Source: Bacteroidota bacterium
GTDB lineage: Bacteria; Bacteroidota; Bacteroidia; CAMBQF01
DNA length: 17,874 nucleotides
Assembly (NCBI GenBank): GCA_027483285.1
Contig: JAIXUZ010000285.1
Span: forward strand, 1 to 17,874
Direction of reading: 5' to 3'
In this document: in pieces, positions 1 through 7,354 of the stretch
How the letters are laid out: every line of letters begins with the position of its first letter
Numbering within the stretch: position 1 is the stretch's first letter
Notes under the pieces: model-generated
The model's input: the letters and a program-made list of their open reading frames with translations, nothing else
What the model was told of the DNA's origin: nothing
Database searches by the model: none
Made by a program: the position numbers and the translations under genes

Positions 1-17
1 AATAATTGTAAAAGAAC

Positions 18-48
18 TTGTATAATTAGAAAAAAAGTAGTTTCTTTG
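18..48 (+). promoter_or_regulatory. Candidate rpmB promoter (Bacteroidota type)
   Basis: A -33-like TTG at 18-20 lies 20 bases before TTTCTTTG at 41-48, which matches 7 of 8 positions of the Bacteroidota -7 element TAnnTTTG. Transcription would start near 52-55, leaving a leader of about 25 bases. This is a motif match only. Confidence 0.45.
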
Positions 49-77
49 CAGTCCTTAAAAAATAAGCATTCAAGCTC

Positions 78-314
78 ATGTCACAAGTTTGTCAATTAAC
101 AGGTAAAAAAGCCATTGTAGGCCATAAAGTATCGTTTTCTAACAAGAAAACATTACGTCGTTTTAATCCGAATTTGATTAAAAAAACCTTTACAGTGCCT
201 GAAACAGGTGAGGTTATCACTTTAAAGATATCTACATCTGCGCTTCGCACGGTAAACAAAAAAGGCATTAATGCCTGCCTTAAAGAAGCCCGCGAAAAAG
301 GCTTTATCCGCTAG
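78..314 (+). CDS. rpmB: Large ribosomal subunit protein bL28
   Basis: Encodes the 78-residue ribosomal protein L28, a structural protein of the 50S subunit. The start MSQVCQLTGKK followed by GHKVSFSNKKTLRRF, and the basic C-terminal half, are typical of the family. Only Cys5 and Cys66 are present, not the paired CxxC motifs of the zinc-binding form, so this is a zinc-independent L28. The length fits Bacteroidota homologues. A promoter-like sequence precedes it and a strong terminator follows, so it is probably transcribed alone. In many related genomes rpmG (L33) follows rpmB; here the next gene is lpdA. The ATG at 78 gives the conserved family N terminus. The identification is secure. Confidence 0.97.
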   Translation: MSQVCQLTGKKAIVGHKVSFSNKKTLRRFNPNLIKKTFTVPETGEVITLKISTSALRTVNKKGINACLKEAREKGFIR

Positions 315-339
315 TATTTAGCTTAACAACTTATTATAT

Positions 340-378
340 AACCCCTGACGCTAAAACCGTTGGGGGTTTTTATTTTTT
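340..378 (+). terminator. Rho-independent terminator of rpmB
   Basis: An 11-bp stem (340-350 with 358-368, two G-U pairs) closes a 7-base loop and is followed by a T-rich run at 367-377. It begins 26 bases after the rpmB stop codon. Confidence 0.85.
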
Positions 379-393
379 GGCTGATTGAAATTT

Positions 394-435
394 CTAACCC
401 ATAACCCCCAAACCCTAATCCCTAATTGCTAACTT
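394..435 (+). repeat. Degenerate 7-bp tandem repeat upstream of lpdA
   Basis: Six consecutive 7-base units read in register here, with approximate consensus CTAAYCC. Positions 3 and 4 of the unit are A in all six, position 1 is C in five, and position 2 is T in five. It fills most of the gap between the rpmB terminator and lpdA. Similar 7-base periodicity recurs at 1906-1940, 3315-3363 and 3394-3435. The function is unknown. Confidence 0.5.
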
Positions 436-455
436 TACCCGCAAATATTATGGAT

Positions 456-1844
456 ATGAAATATGATTTGATAGTAATAGGTAGCGGCCCGGGTGGATAC
501 GTGGCAGCTATAAGGGCATCGCAGCTGGGTTTAAAGGTTGCTGTGGTAGAGAAGGAAGAATTGGGCGGTGTTTGCCTTAACTGGGGCTGTATACCCACCA
601 AGGCATTACTTAAAAGCGCCCAGGTGTTTGATTATATAAACCACGCTGCCGATTATGGCATAAACGTAGATAAAAGCAGTGCCGACTTTAGTGCTGTAAT
701 AAAACGCAGCCGTGGTGTTGCCGATGCTATGAGCAAAGGCGTACAGTTTTTAATGAAGAAGAACAAGATTGATGTTATACTAGGATTTGGTAAGGTTAAA
801 GGCGGCAAAAAAATAAGCGTTACTGATGCTAACGGTATTGCTGTTGATTACGAAGCTGACCATATAATTATTGCTACCGGTGGCCGCAGCCGCGAGTTGC
901 CAAACCTAAAGCAAGACGGTAAAAAGATTCTGGGTTACCGCGAAGCGATGGTATTGCCCGAGCTGCCAAAAAGTATGGTAGTTGTTGGCTCAGGTGCTAT
1001 TGGTGTTGAGTTTGCCTACTTCTACAAAGCTATGGGTACAGATGTTACAATAGTTGAGTACATGCCTAACGTAGTTCCGGTAGAGGATGAAGAAGTATCA
1101 AAACAACTGGAGCGTAGCTTTAAAAAAGCAGGTATTAAAATATATACCGAAGCTGAAGTTACCGGTGTAGATACATTAGGCAAAACCTGCAAAGTAGCGG
1201 TTAAAACTAAAAAAGGCGAGGAAATTCTGGAAGCAGATGTTGTACTTTCGGCTGTTGGGGTAACGTCTAATATTGAAGGTATTGGGCTGGAAGATGCCGG
1301 TGTGGTTACTGATAAAGGTAAAATTGTGGTTGATGAGTTTTATAAAACCAACATACCGGGTATTTACGCTATTGGAGATGTGGTAAAAGGCCAGGCCCTT
1401 GCCCATGTTGCGAGTGCCGAAGCTATTATTTGCGTGGAGAAAATTACAGGCCATAACCCTGAGCCGCTTAACTATAATAACATTCCCGGTTGTACATACA
1501 GCTCGCCAGAAATTGCTTCTGTTGGATATACTGAGAAAGCCGCTAAAGAAGCTGGTTACGAACTTAAGGTGGGTAAATTCCCCTTCTCGGCATCGGGCAA
1601 GGCAAAGGCCGGTGGCAACGCCGATGGTTTTGTTAAATTGATATTTGATGCAAAATACGGCGAGTTACTTGGCGCCCACTTTATTGGGGCTAACGTTACC
1701 GAGATGATTGCTGAGATTGTAGTAGCCCGTAAATTAGAAACCACAGGCCACGAAATGATAAAATCGGTACACCCACACCCTACAATGAGCGAAGCTATTA
1801 TGGAAGCCGCCGCCGCTGCCTACGGAGAGGTGATACACCTGTAA
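456..1844 (+). CDS. lpdA: Dihydrolipoyl dehydrogenase (E3)
   Basis: A cytoplasmic FAD flavoprotein that reoxidises dihydrolipoyl groups with NAD+. It is the E3 component of the pyruvate and 2-oxoglutarate dehydrogenase complexes, and possibly of glycine cleavage. From ATG 456 it is 462 residues, the usual length. Visible motifs are the FAD-binding GSGPGG (residues 9-14), the redox disulfide in GGVCLNWGC (Cys40 and Cys45), the NAD-binding VVGSGAIGVEFA, the second FAD motif AIGDV, and the C-terminal catalytic dyad in HPHPTMSE (His441, Glu446). I chose ATG 456 because it gives the family start MKYDLIVIG. ATG 450 is two codons upstream, and the longest frame opens at TTG 426. The gene stands alone, with no other dehydrogenase subunit beside it. 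The only promoter hint is TAACTTTA at 430-437. Confidence 0.97.
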   Translation: MKYDLIVIGSGPGGYVAAIRASQLGLKVAVVEKEELGGVCLNWGCIPTKALLKSAQVFDYINHAADYGINVDKSSADFSAVIKRSRGVADAMSKGVQFLMKKNKIDVILGFGKVKGGKKISVTDANGIAVDYEADHIIIATGGRSRELPNLKQDGKKILGYREAMVLPELPKSMVVVGSGAIGVEFAYFYKAMGTDVTIVEYMPNVVPVEDEEVSKQLERSFKKAGIKIYTEAEVTGVDTLGKTCKVAVKTKKGEEILEADVVLSAVGVTSNIEGIGLEDAGVVTDKGKIVVDEFYKTNIPGIYAIGDVVKGQALAHVASAEAIICVEKITGHNPEPLNYNNIPGCTYSSPEIASVGYTEKAAKEAGYELKVGKFPFSASGKAKAGGNADGFVKLIFDAKYGELLGAHFIGANVTEMIAEIVVARKLETTGHEMIKSVHPHPTMSEAIMEAAAAAYGEVIHL

Positions 1845-1868
1845 ACTAATAGTTAAAAGATAAAAATG

Positions 1869-1894
1869 TAGCCTCGGTAGAAATACCGGGGCTA
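1869..1894. terminator. Shared bidirectional terminator of lpdA and dgt
   Basis: An 11-bp stem (1869-1879 with 1884-1894) closes a GAAA tetraloop in the 93-base gap between the convergent lpdA and dgt. On the minus strand it is followed by ACATTTTTA, a good U-tract for ending dgt. On the plus strand only a short T run follows. Confidence 0.7.
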
Positions 1895-1905
1895 TTTCAT
1901 ATTAA

Positions 1906-1940
1906 TAAACTGAATACAAACTACTGATTACTGAAAACTA
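1906..1940 (+). repeat. Degenerate 7-bp tandem repeat between lpdA and dgt
   Basis: Five 7-base units with approximate consensus AATACTG. Position 4 is A and position 5 is C in every unit. It lies between the shared terminator and the dgt stop codon and overlaps the last bases of dgt. The period matches the other arrays but the consensus differs. Confidence 0.4.
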
Positions 1941-3302
1941 AAAATTTATTCCAATATCAATGCTTTTTAATTTACGGTACATGTCTGTAGCATAATTATC
2001 TGTCATGCCTGAAACATAATCAAGTACACCCATTACTCGGTTATATACAGGCTGTCCTTCATAAATGTATTGTTGTGGTATTAGTTTAAGCGCTTTTTGG
2101 TCAGATTTTGCCCTGTTTTCTTTCTCCATTAATGTAGGTGGAATAAAATGAGAAAGTAACTCATACATTATGGTATAACCTGCATTTTCAATCTCTACTA
2201 CACCGCGGTAATTGTAGATGTTTTCAATAGAATATTGGTAAATTTCATCGATTGCTGGGCAGTCTTCGGCTATTATATCTAATATTGGCTTGCTCATTTT
2301 ACCTGATATTATATCATCAGTATATTGTTCAAATACCTTTTGGCTTCGAGTAATTAGAGCACTTATGCAGGTAGCGCGTAGAAAAGAAATTCGTTCGTTT
2401 TTATCGGGCATAGTACCTAATATTTCCCTGTTACGTTGCTTTCTGTCAGGCAATAAATCGTCAAGTAGCCGAAGCATTATATCAGTACAGGTATTATGAT
2501 CTATAATACCCAGTCGCTGAGAGTCTTCAAGGTCAATAACATTATAGCAAATATCATCGGCAGCCTCTACCAGCCATACAAATGGCTGGCGCAGATATAT
2601 CATTGGGTAATCGCTCTCTTTAACCATGCCAGTATTTTCAGCAATTAAAGAGAATGTTTCCTTTTCTGACTGAAAGAAACCAAATTTTTTGCGGTGCAAT
2701 ATCCCTTTCTTAGAGGCAATAGACTCGCATGGGTATTTGGCAATAGTTGCTAGTGTAGTATGGGTCAACTTCATGCCACCCTCGCTTTTGCCATTTTGCT
2801 GTTGGTTAAGTATGCGTATGGCGTTGGCGTTGCCCTCAAAGTTTACAAAATCGGCCCATTGGGCATCAGTAAACAAAGGTTTAAACTGGGTTTCGTTCCG
2901 CTTAAAGTAATTAGATATGGCATCCTCGCCGCTGTGGCCAAATGCAGGGTTGCCAATATCGTGGCAAAGGCATGCAGCCGCAATAACGTTGTATAAATTA
3001 TGGTTGTAAAATTCTTTTGATTCATCGGTAAGTTCACCTCCGTATTTCTTAACAAGAAAATCTCCGGCCAGGCGGCCCAAAGAGCGCCCTACTGATGATA
3101 CCTCTAATGAGTGGGTAAGTCTGTTGTGAACAAATACGCTACCAGGCAATGGAAATACCTGGGTTTTATTCTGGAGCCTTCGGAACGATGCTGAGAAAAT
3201 GATACGGTCATAATCTCGTTGATATTCTGTGCGCGGGTCGGTATTGGTGCTGGTTGAGTGAATACCGGTGCGGGTAGCAGAGTAAAGCTTATTTAAATCC
3301 AT
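1938..3302 (-). CDS. dgt: Deoxyguanosinetriphosphate triphosphohydrolase (HD domain)
   Basis: A cytoplasmic metal-dependent HD-superfamily enzyme that splits dNTPs, classically dGTP, into the nucleoside and triphosphate, helping control dNTP pools. The metal-binding set is visible: His64 in RLTHSLEVSSVGRSLG, His114-Asp115 in CLCHDIGNPAFGHSGEDA with His123, and the distal Asp in VEAADDI (249-250). The Dgt-family segment NFEGNANAIRIL follows near residue 154. At 454 residues it is shorter than E. coli Dgt (505) but normal for this branch. It is divergent from asnB and convergent with lpdA. A perfect TATATTTG sits only 4 bases before the ATG, suggesting a leaderless message. Substrate preference within this family varies, so dGTP specificity is inferred. 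Confidence 0.92.
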   Translation of the reverse strand: MDLNKLYSATRTGIHSTSTNTDPRTEYQRDYDRIIFSASFRRLQNKTQVFPLPGSVFVHNRLTHSLEVSSVGRSLGRLAGDFLVKKYGGELTDESKEFYNHNLYNVIAAACLCHDIGNPAFGHSGEDAISNYFKRNETQFKPLFTDAQWADFVNFEGNANAIRILNQQQNGKSEGGMKLTHTTLATIAKYPCESIASKKGILHRKKFGFFQSEKETFSLIAENTGMVKESDYPMIYLRQPFVWLVEAADDICYNVIDLEDSQRLGIIDHNTCTDIMLRLLDDLLPDRKQRNREILGTMPDKNERISFLRATCISALITRSQKVFEQYTDDIISGKMSKPILDIIAEDCPAIDEIYQYSIENIYNYRGVVEIENAGYTIMYELLSHFIPPTLMEKENRAKSDQKALKLIPQQYIYEGQPVYNRVMGVLDYVSGMTDNYATDMYRKLKSIDIGINF

Positions 3303-3306
3303 ACGA

Positions 3307-3314
3307 CAAATATA
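3307..3314 (-). promoter_or_regulatory. Candidate -7 element for dgt
   Basis: The minus strand reads TATATTTG, a perfect match to TAnnTTTG. The final G is 5 bases from the A of the dgt ATG, so transcription would start at or next to the start codon. No clear -33 TTG is seen. Confidence 0.55.
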
Positions 3315-3363
3315 GTTGTTAGTTAGCAGTTGTAAGTTTAGGGTTGTAGTTCTTAGATGGTAG
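3315..3363 (-). repeat. Degenerate 7-bp tandem repeat upstream of dgt
   Basis: Seven consecutive 7-base units, approximate plus-strand consensus GTTGTAG. Position 2 is T in all seven, position 1 is G in five and position 3 is T in five. The array starts next to the dgt -7 element and covers where its -33 region should be. Its minus-strand consensus, CTACAAC, resembles the CTAAYCC units before lpdA. Confidence 0.5.
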
Positions 3364-3393
3364 TCAACATAATGCTAATGTTAAACTATCATT

Positions 3394-3435
3394 TTACATT
3401 ATGTATTATACATTCTGCATTGATACAATTTCATT
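3394..3435 (+). repeat. Degenerate 7-bp tandem repeat upstream of asnB
   Basis: Six 7-base units in register, approximate consensus ATACATT. Units 1, 3, 4 and 6 end in CATT, unit 2 ends in TATT, and unit 5 diverges. It runs directly into the asnB -7 element at 3435-3442, so it includes the promoter spacer. Confidence 0.4.
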
Positions 3436-3442
3436 ATATTTG
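3413..3442 (+). promoter_or_regulatory. Candidate asnB operon promoter
   Basis: TATATTTG at 3435-3442 matches TAnnTTTG perfectly. A weak -33-like TTC lies at 3413-3415 with a 19-base spacer. Transcription would start near 3447-3449, about 11 bases before the asnB ATG, and would read into the polysaccharide genes. Confidence 0.55.
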
Positions 3443-3459
3443 TAGCTTACTTAACCTTG

Positions 3460-5352
3460 ATGTGCGGAATAACGGGTGTTGTTGCCCTAAGTGAAAGTGG
3501 TAAAAAATACTTAGACAGGGTACCTTTGGCCATTGACTCAATGGCTAGCAGGGGCCCCGATGGTAACGGTATTTATACCCATAAAAATGTAGCCTTAGGA
3601 CATTTAAGGTTATCTATCATTGATACATCATCAGCAGCCAACCAGCCCTTTACCGACCCTAGTGGCCGCTATACAGTGGTTTTTAACGGTGAGTTTTTTA
3701 ACTTTCAAAAATACCGCCAGCAGCTAATTGATAAGGGTATAGAACTACGCTCTACCGGCGATACCGAGGTATTGTTGCACCTTTATATTTTTGAGGGTGC
3801 AGACGTTGTACGTAAAATTAACGGCTTTTTTGCCCTTGCTATTTACGACAAGGTAAATGAAACCGTATTTATAGCCCGAGACCGCTACGGGGTTAAACCT
3901 TTTTATATTTATCACGATACGGAGAAGATTATCTTCTCTTCAGAAATGAAAGGTTTGCTGGCATACGGCATAAAAAAGGATATTGATTACGTATCGCTAT
4001 ACAGCTATTTACAGCTAAACTATGTGCCAGGTAATAATAGCATTTTTAAAAATGTAATTAAGCTTAAGCCGGGTAACTATGGGGTTATAAATCCTAATGG
4101 GCAATTAGAGTTTACAGAATATTACCATATTGACCCTACCGCTTCTTTTAGCGGCAACGTACCAAGCTACGATGATGCTCAAAAGAAATTAGTACAATTG
4201 CTTGATGCATCGGTAGAGCGCCGGATGATTAGCGATGTGCCACTGGGCGCGTTTTTAAGTGGTGGTATTGATAGTTCTGTGGTAACGGCTTTAGCCGCGC
4301 AAAAAACAAAGCATCTTAAAACTTTTTCTATTGGGTATAAAGATGAGCCTTTGTTTGATGAGACGCAGTATGCCCTTATGGTGGCTAAAAAGTACAAAAC
4401 AGATCACACTGTTTTTTCGTTAAGTAACGACGACCTTTACAATAACCTTTTTAAGGTATTGGATTATATTGATGAGCCTTTTGCTGACTCATCGGCTATA
4501 GCGGTGCATATATTAAGTATGCATACCCGCAAGCACGTAACCGTTGCACTTAGCGGCGATGGGGCCGATGAAATGTTAGGCGGCTACAATAAGCACGAGG
4601 CAGAGTTTAGGATACGGAATGCGGGTACTAAAGAGCAAATGGTGGCGGCATTAGAGCCATTTCTAAAGCTGTTTCCGGCATCGCGTAATACTAAAGCAGG
4701 GAACAAAGTTCGACAGGCATTAAAGTTTGCTGCCGGCTACAAGCTTAGCGCCAAAGACCGCTACTGGAGATGGGCAGGCTATTGTAACGAGGCTGAAGCT
4801 ACCGCTTTGCTTAAAAAGCCTGTTGATTGGGAAGAATATCAGTTTAGGAAAGGGGTAACCTTGCGCACTATTAATGGGGCTACCGATATACACGATGTGC
4901 TGTTTACCGACATGCAACTGGTGCTGCCTAACGATATGCTGGTGAAAGTAGACTTAATGTCAATGGCCAATAGTATAGAGGTACGCAACCCGTTTTTAGA
5001 TGTTGATGTGGTAAACTACTGCTTTACCCTGCCAGCCAATTATAAAATTGATGCCCACGGCCGCAAAAAGGTATTGAAAGATGCCTTCCGCAGCTATTTG
5101 CCTGAGGAATTGTATAACCGCGGCAAACAAGGCTTTGAAGTACCATTGCTTAAATGGTTTAGAACCGGGTTAAACGACCTGATTTTTAACGATTTATTAG
5201 CGGTGGATTTTATAGAAAAACAAGGTATATTTAACTACGATGCTATTGAAAAGCTGAAAAAGCAATTAATGTCAAACAGTCCCGGCGATGCTACGGCACG
5301 TGTTTGGGGGCTGTTGGTTTTTCAATACTGGTATAAAAAATACATGAATTAA
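3460..5352 (+). CDS. asnB: Glutamine-hydrolysing asparagine synthase-type amidotransferase
   Basis: Uses ammonia from glutamine to amidate a carboxylate by way of an acyl-adenylate; in classical AsnB the product is asparagine. The N-terminal Ntn glutaminase begins MCGITGVV, with Cys2 becoming the nucleophile after Met removal. Arg50, NGE (76-78) and GDTE (100-103) line its site. The C-terminal synthetase carries the pyrophosphate loop SGGIDSS (267-273), LSGDGADE and VRNPFLD. The start is ATG 3460, not the TTG at 3457, because Cys must be residue 2. At 630 residues it is longer than E. coli AsnB (554) and resembles amidotransferases found in exopolysaccharide clusters. It is the first gene of the block and overlaps the next gene as TAATG. 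It may amidate a sugar acid rather than aspartate; the sequence does not decide this. Confidence 0.94.
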   Translation: MCGITGVVALSESGKKYLDRVPLAIDSMASRGPDGNGIYTHKNVALGHLRLSIIDTSSAANQPFTDPSGRYTVVFNGEFFNFQKYRQQLIDKGIELRSTGDTEVLLHLYIFEGADVVRKINGFFALAIYDKVNETVFIARDRYGVKPFYIYHDTEKIIFSSEMKGLLAYGIKKDIDYVSLYSYLQLNYVPGNNSIFKNVIKLKPGNYGVINPNGQLEFTEYYHIDPTASFSGNVPSYDDAQKKLVQLLDASVERRMISDVPLGAFLSGGIDSSVVTALAAQKTKHLKTFSIGYKDEPLFDETQYALMVAKKYKTDHTVFSLSNDDLYNNLFKVLDYIDEPFADSSAIAVHILSMHTRKHVTVALSGDGADEMLGGYNKHEAEFRIRNAGTKEQMVAALEPFLKLFPASRNTKAGNKVRQALKFAAGYKLSAKDRYWRWAGYCNEAEATALLKKPVDWEEYQFRKGVTLRTINGATDIHDVLFTDMQLVLPNDMLVKVDLMSMANSIEVRNPFLDVDVVNYCFTLPANYKIDAHGRKKVLKDAFRSYLPEELYNRGKQGFEVPLLKWFRTGLNDLIFNDLLAVDFIEKQGIFNYDAIEKLKKQLMSNSPGDATARVWGLLVFQYWYKKYMN

Positions 5353-6539
5353 TGCCCAAAGTACTGCGAATAATAAACCGTTTTAATATTGGAGGCCCCA
5401 CCTACAATGCGGCCTACCTTTCGGCTTATTTGCCACCGGAGTATGAAACGATGTTGCTTGCTGGCTCGTTGGATGAAGGGGAAGAAAGCTCTGAACATGT
5501 TTTAGACGAGTTGGGGTTGAAACCTGTTTTTATTAAAGAAATGAAACGGGAAATATCGCCTATTGAAGACATAGCAGCATACCGCAAAATAAAAGAGATT
5601 ATAAAAGAGTTTAAGCCTGATATTGTGCACACACACGCATCAAAAGCAGGCACTTTGGGCCGTTTGGCAGCAGCGTCGTGTGGGGTTAAAGTTATTGTAC
5701 ATACCTTTCATGGCCACGTGTTCCATTCGTATTTTGGTAAGGCTAAAACAGAATTTTATAAAAATATTGAAAGGTATCTTGCCAAAAAGAGTTCAAAAAT
5801 TATAGCCATATCAAACCGCCAAAAGGAAGAATTAACTATAGAACATAAAATTTGCAACGCTGATAAGGTAGTTGTTGTTCCATTGGGTTTCGACCTTGAC
5901 CGCTTTCAGCAGAACCAACAAGAAAAGCGAGCCATATTCCGCAGCTATTATAATCTTGCTGATGATGAAATAGCCATAGGCATAATAGGCAGGCTTGTTC
6001 CTGTAAAAGGCCATGCCCTGTTTTTAGAAAGCATTAAAAAGGTGCTTGATAAAACTAATAAAAAGGTTAGGGCGTTTATCATTGGCGATGGTGATGACCG
6101 TGCCGTAGTAGAGGCTAAAGCTACAGAACTGGGTATTGTGTATACTAATGAGCATAATCATGCAGTAAAAGCCCAGCTTACATTTACATCGTGGATAAAA
6201 GATATTGATGGAGCATTGGCAGGTTTGGATATTGTAGCCCTTACCTCGCTAAACGAGGGAACACCGGTAAGCCTTATAGAGGCGCAGGCTGCCAACAAGC
6301 CTATTGTTACAACCAATGTTGGCGGCATACGTAATGTGGTGCTTGAAAATGAAACATCTTTCCTTATAGAAAGCCGCGATGCTGAAGTCTTTGGGGCAAA
6401 ATTACAATTGCTGGCAGAAGATGATGCTTTGCGCTTAAAAATGGGGGCAAGGGGCTGGGAGCATGTTAAAGACACTTTCCACTATAAACGGTTAGTAACT
6501 GATATTGATGCTTTGTATAAGCGGTTGCTAAATGATTAA
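5352..6539 (+). CDS. GT4-family glycosyltransferase
   Basis: A 395-residue retaining GT-B glycosyltransferase, predicted to add one sugar to a lipid-linked polysaccharide intermediate at the cytoplasmic face. The N-terminal Rossmann half opens KVLRIINRFNIGGPTYNA, with the glycine-rich acceptor loop, and contains HTHASKAGTLGRLAA (93-107) and HTFHGHVF (117-124). The C-terminal donor half has GRLVPVKG (213-220), with the phosphate-contacting Arg and Lys, and the EX7E motif in NEGTPVSLIE (Glu302 and Glu310). There is no signal peptide or clear membrane helix. Its ATG overlaps the asnB stop codon by one base, implying coupled translation. The sugar donor and linkage cannot be read from the sequence. 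Confidence 0.93.
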   Translation: MPKVLRIINRFNIGGPTYNAAYLSAYLPPEYETMLLAGSLDEGEESSEHVLDELGLKPVFIKEMKREISPIEDIAAYRKIKEIIKEFKPDIVHTHASKAGTLGRLAAASCGVKVIVHTFHGHVFHSYFGKAKTEFYKNIERYLAKKSSKIIAISNRQKEELTIEHKICNADKVVVVPLGFDLDRFQQNQQEKRAIFRSYYNLADDEIAIGIIGRLVPVKGHALFLESIKKVLDKTNKKVRAFIIGDGDDRAVVEAKATELGIVYTNEHNHAVKAQLTFTSWIKDIDGALAGLDIVALTSLNEGTPVSLIEAQAANKPIVTTNVGGIRNVVLENETSFLIESRDAEVFGAKLQLLAEDDALRLKMGARGWEHVKDTFHYKRLVTDIDALYKRLLND

Positions 6540-6550
6540 ATTTGCGCTCA

Positions 6551-7354
6551 ATGGATAGATTGTATGCATATAAAAGAGTAGCGGTATGGGCTCTGCCTTT
6601 GCTAGTAATGGTTGTTATGCTAAGTTCTTGCTATACTAACAAAAGCATAATGCTTAAAACACCAGATGATTATCCATTTGCTGTTTATAATGACAGCTTA
6701 AATAATAAGGAAACTTATAAAATTGCAGTTGCAGATTTTGTAACCATAAGTGTGTTTACCAATGATGGCAGGCAGCGTTTAGGTATTGTAATAGATCCGT
6801 TGGTATCAGGTGTAGGTTCTAATGCTACCCAACAAACACAAATGGGTTATATTGTTGAGCCCGATAGCTCAATAAATGTTCCTATTTTGGGTAGAATGAG
6901 TGTGGTTGGTTTAACTATAAGGCAGGCAGAGGACATGTTTAAAGAAAAATTCTCTAAATATTATAACTCGCCTTATATTGAATTGAAGGTTACCAATAGG
7001 CGTTTTATGGTATTTATTGGAGGCAATACAGCTAGGGTTATAACCATGGCTAATGAAAGGACTACCCTTATAGAAGCTTTGGCTTTATCAGGAGGCATAC
7101 CACCGTTAAGTAAAGCATACAATATTAAACTTATCCGCGGTAGCTTAGCCAACCCAATAGTATATCAAATTGATTTGTCTACACTAGATGGGGCAAAACT
7201 TGGTGGCTCTATGGTAATTCAGGCTAATGATATTATTTATGTAGAACCTGTAAAACGTAATTTTGACCAAGCATTGCAGCAATCAATAAGCTATATATCT
7301 GCTTTATTTGGTGTTTTTTCTGCTATAACAACAATAATTGTATTAACGCGATAA
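6551..7354 (+). CDS. Wza-like polysaccharide export lipoprotein
   Basis: Predicted outer-membrane polysaccharide export channel subunit of the OPX/Wza group. From ATG 6551 it is 267 residues. A hydrophobic signal at about 11-26 ends in the lipobox LSSC, with Cys27 as the lipidated residue. The polysaccharide-export domain begins near TYKIAVADFVTISVFT (about 55-146). An SLBB-like domain follows (about 150-230, RFMVFIGG through ANDIIYVEPV), then a hydrophobic C-terminal segment (about 245-265) that could be the membrane-spanning helix. It is shorter than E. coli Wza (379) but normal for Bacteroidota. The longest frame opens at TTG 6542; ATG 6551 gives a cleaner signal peptide. It lies 11 bases after the glycosyltransferase and overlaps the kinase gene as TAATG. 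Confidence 0.95.
   Translation: MDRLYAYKRVAVWALPLLVMVVMLSSCYTNKSIMLKTPDDYPFAVYNDSLNNKETYKIAVADFVTISVFTNDGRQRLGIVIDPLVSGVGSNATQQTQMGYIVEPDSSINVPILGRMSVVGLTIRQAEDMFKEKFSKYYNSPYIELKVTNRRFMVFIGGNTARVITMANERTTLIEALALSGGIPPLSKAYNIKLIRGSLANPIVYQIDLSTLDGAKLGGSMVIQANDIIYVEPVKRNFDQALQQSISYISALFGVFSAITTIIVLTR

Noticed and set aside
6158..6475. A 105-codon minus-strand open frame inside the glycosyltransferase gene
   Set aside because: It is antisense to the EX7E donor domain and has no domain signature.
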